From an uncultured Duganella sp. (lineage in GTDB: Bacteria; Pseudomonadota; Gammaproteobacteria; Burkholderiales; Burkholderiaceae), in contig CAMLSG010000141.1 of the NCBI GenBank assembly GCA_946482635.1, forward strand, positions 1-14,318: a stretch of 14,318 bases of DNA, read 5' to 3'. A program made the translations under genes and the position numbers. The notes under the pieces are model-generated. The model had not been told where the DNA came from. It made no database searches and was given only the letters and a program-made list of their open reading frames with translations. How positions within the stretch are numbered: position 1 is the stretch's first letter; each line of letters begins with the position of its first letter. This document shows, in pieces, positions 13,307 through 14,318 of this stretch.

Positions 13307-13705
13307 GTGCCGCATGAGTTTGACAAGCCGCATCCACCGGCAGAAGATGGTCGCACCGAAGTTCGTGTGACAAGGCTGGAGGTTGAAGTAATGGAACATC
13401 GGGAGCGCATGGCCCGCCTGGAGGAGCGACTGGACAAGATGGCGACGAAAGAAGATGTAGAGCGCATGGGCGCGACAATCATCAAGTGGTGCATCGGATT
13501 GATGTTTGGCTTTACGACCTCGACTATCGTGGTAATGACTTTCGTGCTTAATTACGCGTCGCCGCCGCAAGGGCGATTCGCCAAGCTGGAACCTATTGCT
13601 GCGACGGCAGTCCAGCCTGCGCCAATCATCATCACCATTCCTCCCGGCGCGCTACAATGGCAGCCCGCGCCCGAGGGGGCGCAGACTAGCCCACGCAAGC
13701 CCTGA
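13307..13705 (+). CDS. small coiled-coil, single-span membrane protein of unknown function
   Basis: The 132-residue product is not assigned to a family. Residues about 17-56 form a highly charged helix with heptad-like leucines and methionines (RVTRLEVEVMEHRERMARLE, then RLDKMATKEDVERM), a likely coiled coil. A membrane span follows (about 59-82, IIKWCIGLMFGFTTSTIVVMTFVL), then a Pro/Ala-rich tail with an IIITIPPGA stretch. The coiled coil plus one C-terminal span resembles XhlA-like or DUF1640-like small proteins in layout only. It starts at GTG with a strong Shine-Dalgarno. Its TGA (13703-13705) directly abuts the ATG of the glutaredoxin-like gene, which suggests coupled translation. The coding call is good; the function is unknown. 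Confidence 0.7.
   Translation: MPHEFDKPHPPAEDGRTEVRVTRLEVEVMEHRERMARLEERLDKMATKEDVERMGATIIKWCIGLMFGFTTSTIVVMTFVLNYASPPQGRFAKLEPIAATAVQPAPIIITIPPGALQWQPAPEGAQTSPRKP
13653..13658 (+). promoter_or_regulatory. possible -10 for the glutaredoxin-like gene
   Basis: TACAAT within GCTACAATGG, a form common for betaproteobacterial -10 elements, lies inside the preceding gene 47 bp before the ATG at 13706. No good -35 is seen. Confidence 0.3.
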
Positions 13706-13948
13706 ATGCACTTTACCCTGTACTCCCGCTCCTATTGCCACCTGTGCGAAGACATGCTGGCCGCCCTGAATGCCCTGCGAACCCCTGAAAAGCCGTTCAC
13801 CGTCGAGGTCATCGACGTCGACTCCGACGAGGCCCTGGTGGCGCGCTTCGATGAGCTGGTGCCGGTGCTGTTCGCTGATCTCAACGAGCCGGAGCTGTGC
13901 CATTACTTCCTGGACGAGGCTAAAGTACGGGCCTTGTTGTCGAATTAA
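13706..13948 (+). CDS. glutaredoxin-like protein (DUF836 type)
   Basis: The 80-residue product is a minimal thioredoxin-fold protein of the glutaredoxin-like DUF836 family. It starts with the strand HFTLYSRSYCHLCEDM, whose CxxC (Cys11, Cys14) is the redox motif. FTVEVIDVDSDEALVARFDE follows, and LVPVLF (51-56) carries the cis-proline position expected in the fold. It ends with a helix containing VRALL. A dithiol redox role is inferred from the motif; no substrate is known. The ATG directly follows the stop of the upstream gene and has no Shine-Dalgarno, so coupling is likely. Proximity to lepA and rpoE/mucD is common in Betaproteobacteria. Confidence 0.88.
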   Translation: MHFTLYSRSYCHLCEDMLAALNALRTPEKPFTVEVIDVDSDEALVARFDELVPVLFADLNEPELCHYFLDEAKVRALLSN

Positions 13949-13973
13949 TTGCAGTTCTCGCAAGGTTTCTCCA

Positions 13974-14008
13974 GAAATCCGGCTTTCCCCTCTGAAATCC
14001 GGTAAAAT
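13974..14008 (+). promoter_or_regulatory. direct repeats and -10-like element before lepA
   Basis: GAAATCCGG occurs at 13974-13982 and 13994-14002, exactly 20 bp apart, about two helix turns. The second copy abuts TAAAAT (14003-14008), a -10-like hexamer. No clear -35 is present, so an activator binding the repeats is conceivable; chance is also possible. Confidence 0.35.
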
Positions 14009-14038
14009 GCCGGGGGTTACCCTTGCATTGATTTCCAT

Positions 14039-14062
14039 AAAAAGGCGCTCAAGCGCCTTTTT
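14039..14062. terminator. intrinsic terminator between the glutaredoxin-like gene and lepA
   Basis: AAAAAGGCGCT (14039-14049) and AGCGCCTTTTT (14052-14062) form a perfect 11-bp inverted repeat with a T tract on the plus strand and, by symmetry, one on the minus strand. It ends 23 bp before the lepA ATG. Confidence 0.85.
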
Positions 14063-14085
14063 GTTATAGCTCGTTTCGATTTTTA

Positions 14086-14318
14086 ATGAACAACATTCGC
14101 AATTTTTCCATCATCGCCCACATTGACCACGGCAAGTCCACGCTGGCGGATCGCATCATCCAGCTGTGCGGCGGCCTGTCCGACCGCGAGATGGAAGCGC
14201 AGGTCCTGGACTCCATGGACCTGGAACGTGAACGCGGCATCACCATCAAAGCCCAGACCGCAGCCCTGAAGTACAAGGCGCGCAACGGCGAGGTCTACAA
14301 CCTGAACCTGATCGACAC
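14086..14318 (+). CDS. lepA: Elongation factor 4 (LepA), 5' part
   Basis: EF4 is a ribosome-associated translational GTPase acting on stalled or mis-translocated ribosomes and on initiation. The 77 residues in the window begin [20 protein letters not shown]. They carry the P loop AHIDHGKS (11-18) and the switch I/G2 motif RGITIKAQT (50-58) with Thr53, plus [20 protein letters not shown], all diagnostic for LepA rather than EF-G or EF-Tu. The gene is open to the window end. No Shine-Dalgarno is seen before the ATG (the upstream bases are T-rich), and an intrinsic terminator lies only 23 bp upstream. Confidence 0.97.
   Translation, partial: MNNIRNFSIIAHIDHGKSTLADRIIQLCGGLSDREMEAQVLDSMDLERERGITIKAQTAALKYKARNGEVYNLNLID

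Overview
The window is a GC-rich bacterial chromosome segment made almost entirely of housekeeping genes. The gene order maf/yceF divergent from yceD-rpmF-plsX-fabH-fabD-fabG-acpP-fabF is the proteobacterial fatty-acid cluster. Its continuation into rpoE, a DegP/MucD protease, a small glutaredoxin-like protein and lepA is typical of Betaproteobacteria. Protein sequence style, -10 elements of the TAAAATGC type and GGGTCAGACCC palindromes make me suspect Oxalobacteraceae (Massilia/Duganella/Janthinobacterium relatives). The family-level placement is inference. No gap between genes exceeds about 145 bp, and I saw no rRNA, tRNA, CRISPR array, prophage or complete insertion sequence.

Left part (1-3828): the first codons of a leftward gene, possibly a GNAT acetyltransferase; rlmJ (23S rRNA m6A methyltransferase); an EAL+HDOD signalling protein; a convergent RsmI-like methyltransferase; and maf/yceF (nucleotide pyrophosphatase). 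The gap between the last two leftward genes is filled by a paired inverted repeat of GGGTC(A/T)GACCC palindromes, a REPIN- or MITE-like element that also encodes the end of Maf.

Middle (3830-10340): a strong divergent sigma70-type promoter opens the yceD-rpmF-plsX-fabHDG-acpP-fabF cluster. The cluster links 50S assembly (YceD, L32) with phospholipid and fatty-acid synthesis: PlsX makes acyl-phosphate from acyl-ACP, FabD makes malonyl-ACP, FabH initiates, FabG reduces, FabF elongates, and AcpP carries the chain. Internal signals subdivide it: two overlapping hairpins and an extended -10 before rpmF, an intrinsic terminator between rpmF and plsX, a 47-bp plsX/fabH overlap, an inverted repeat with an extended -10 before acpP, and a TTG start on fabF. 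A perfect 12-bp hairpin follows fabF.

Right part (10300-14318): an envelope-stress block. A good sigmaE-type promoter (GGAACTT-N16-TCTTA) overlaps the fabF hairpin and precedes a YgfX-like membrane protein, rpoE, a very acidic 81-residue ORF and a periplasmic DegP/MucD protease. No rseA or rseB is visible; the small acidic ORF occupies the place where the anti-sigma factor would be expected. Then come a small coiled-coil membrane protein, a glutaredoxin-like protein, an intrinsic terminator, and the 5' part of lepA (EF4), cut by the window end.

The most noteworthy items are the apparent loss or replacement of the usual anti-sigma genes, the hairpin-embedded sigmaE promoter, and the repeat element between maf and the methyltransferase.
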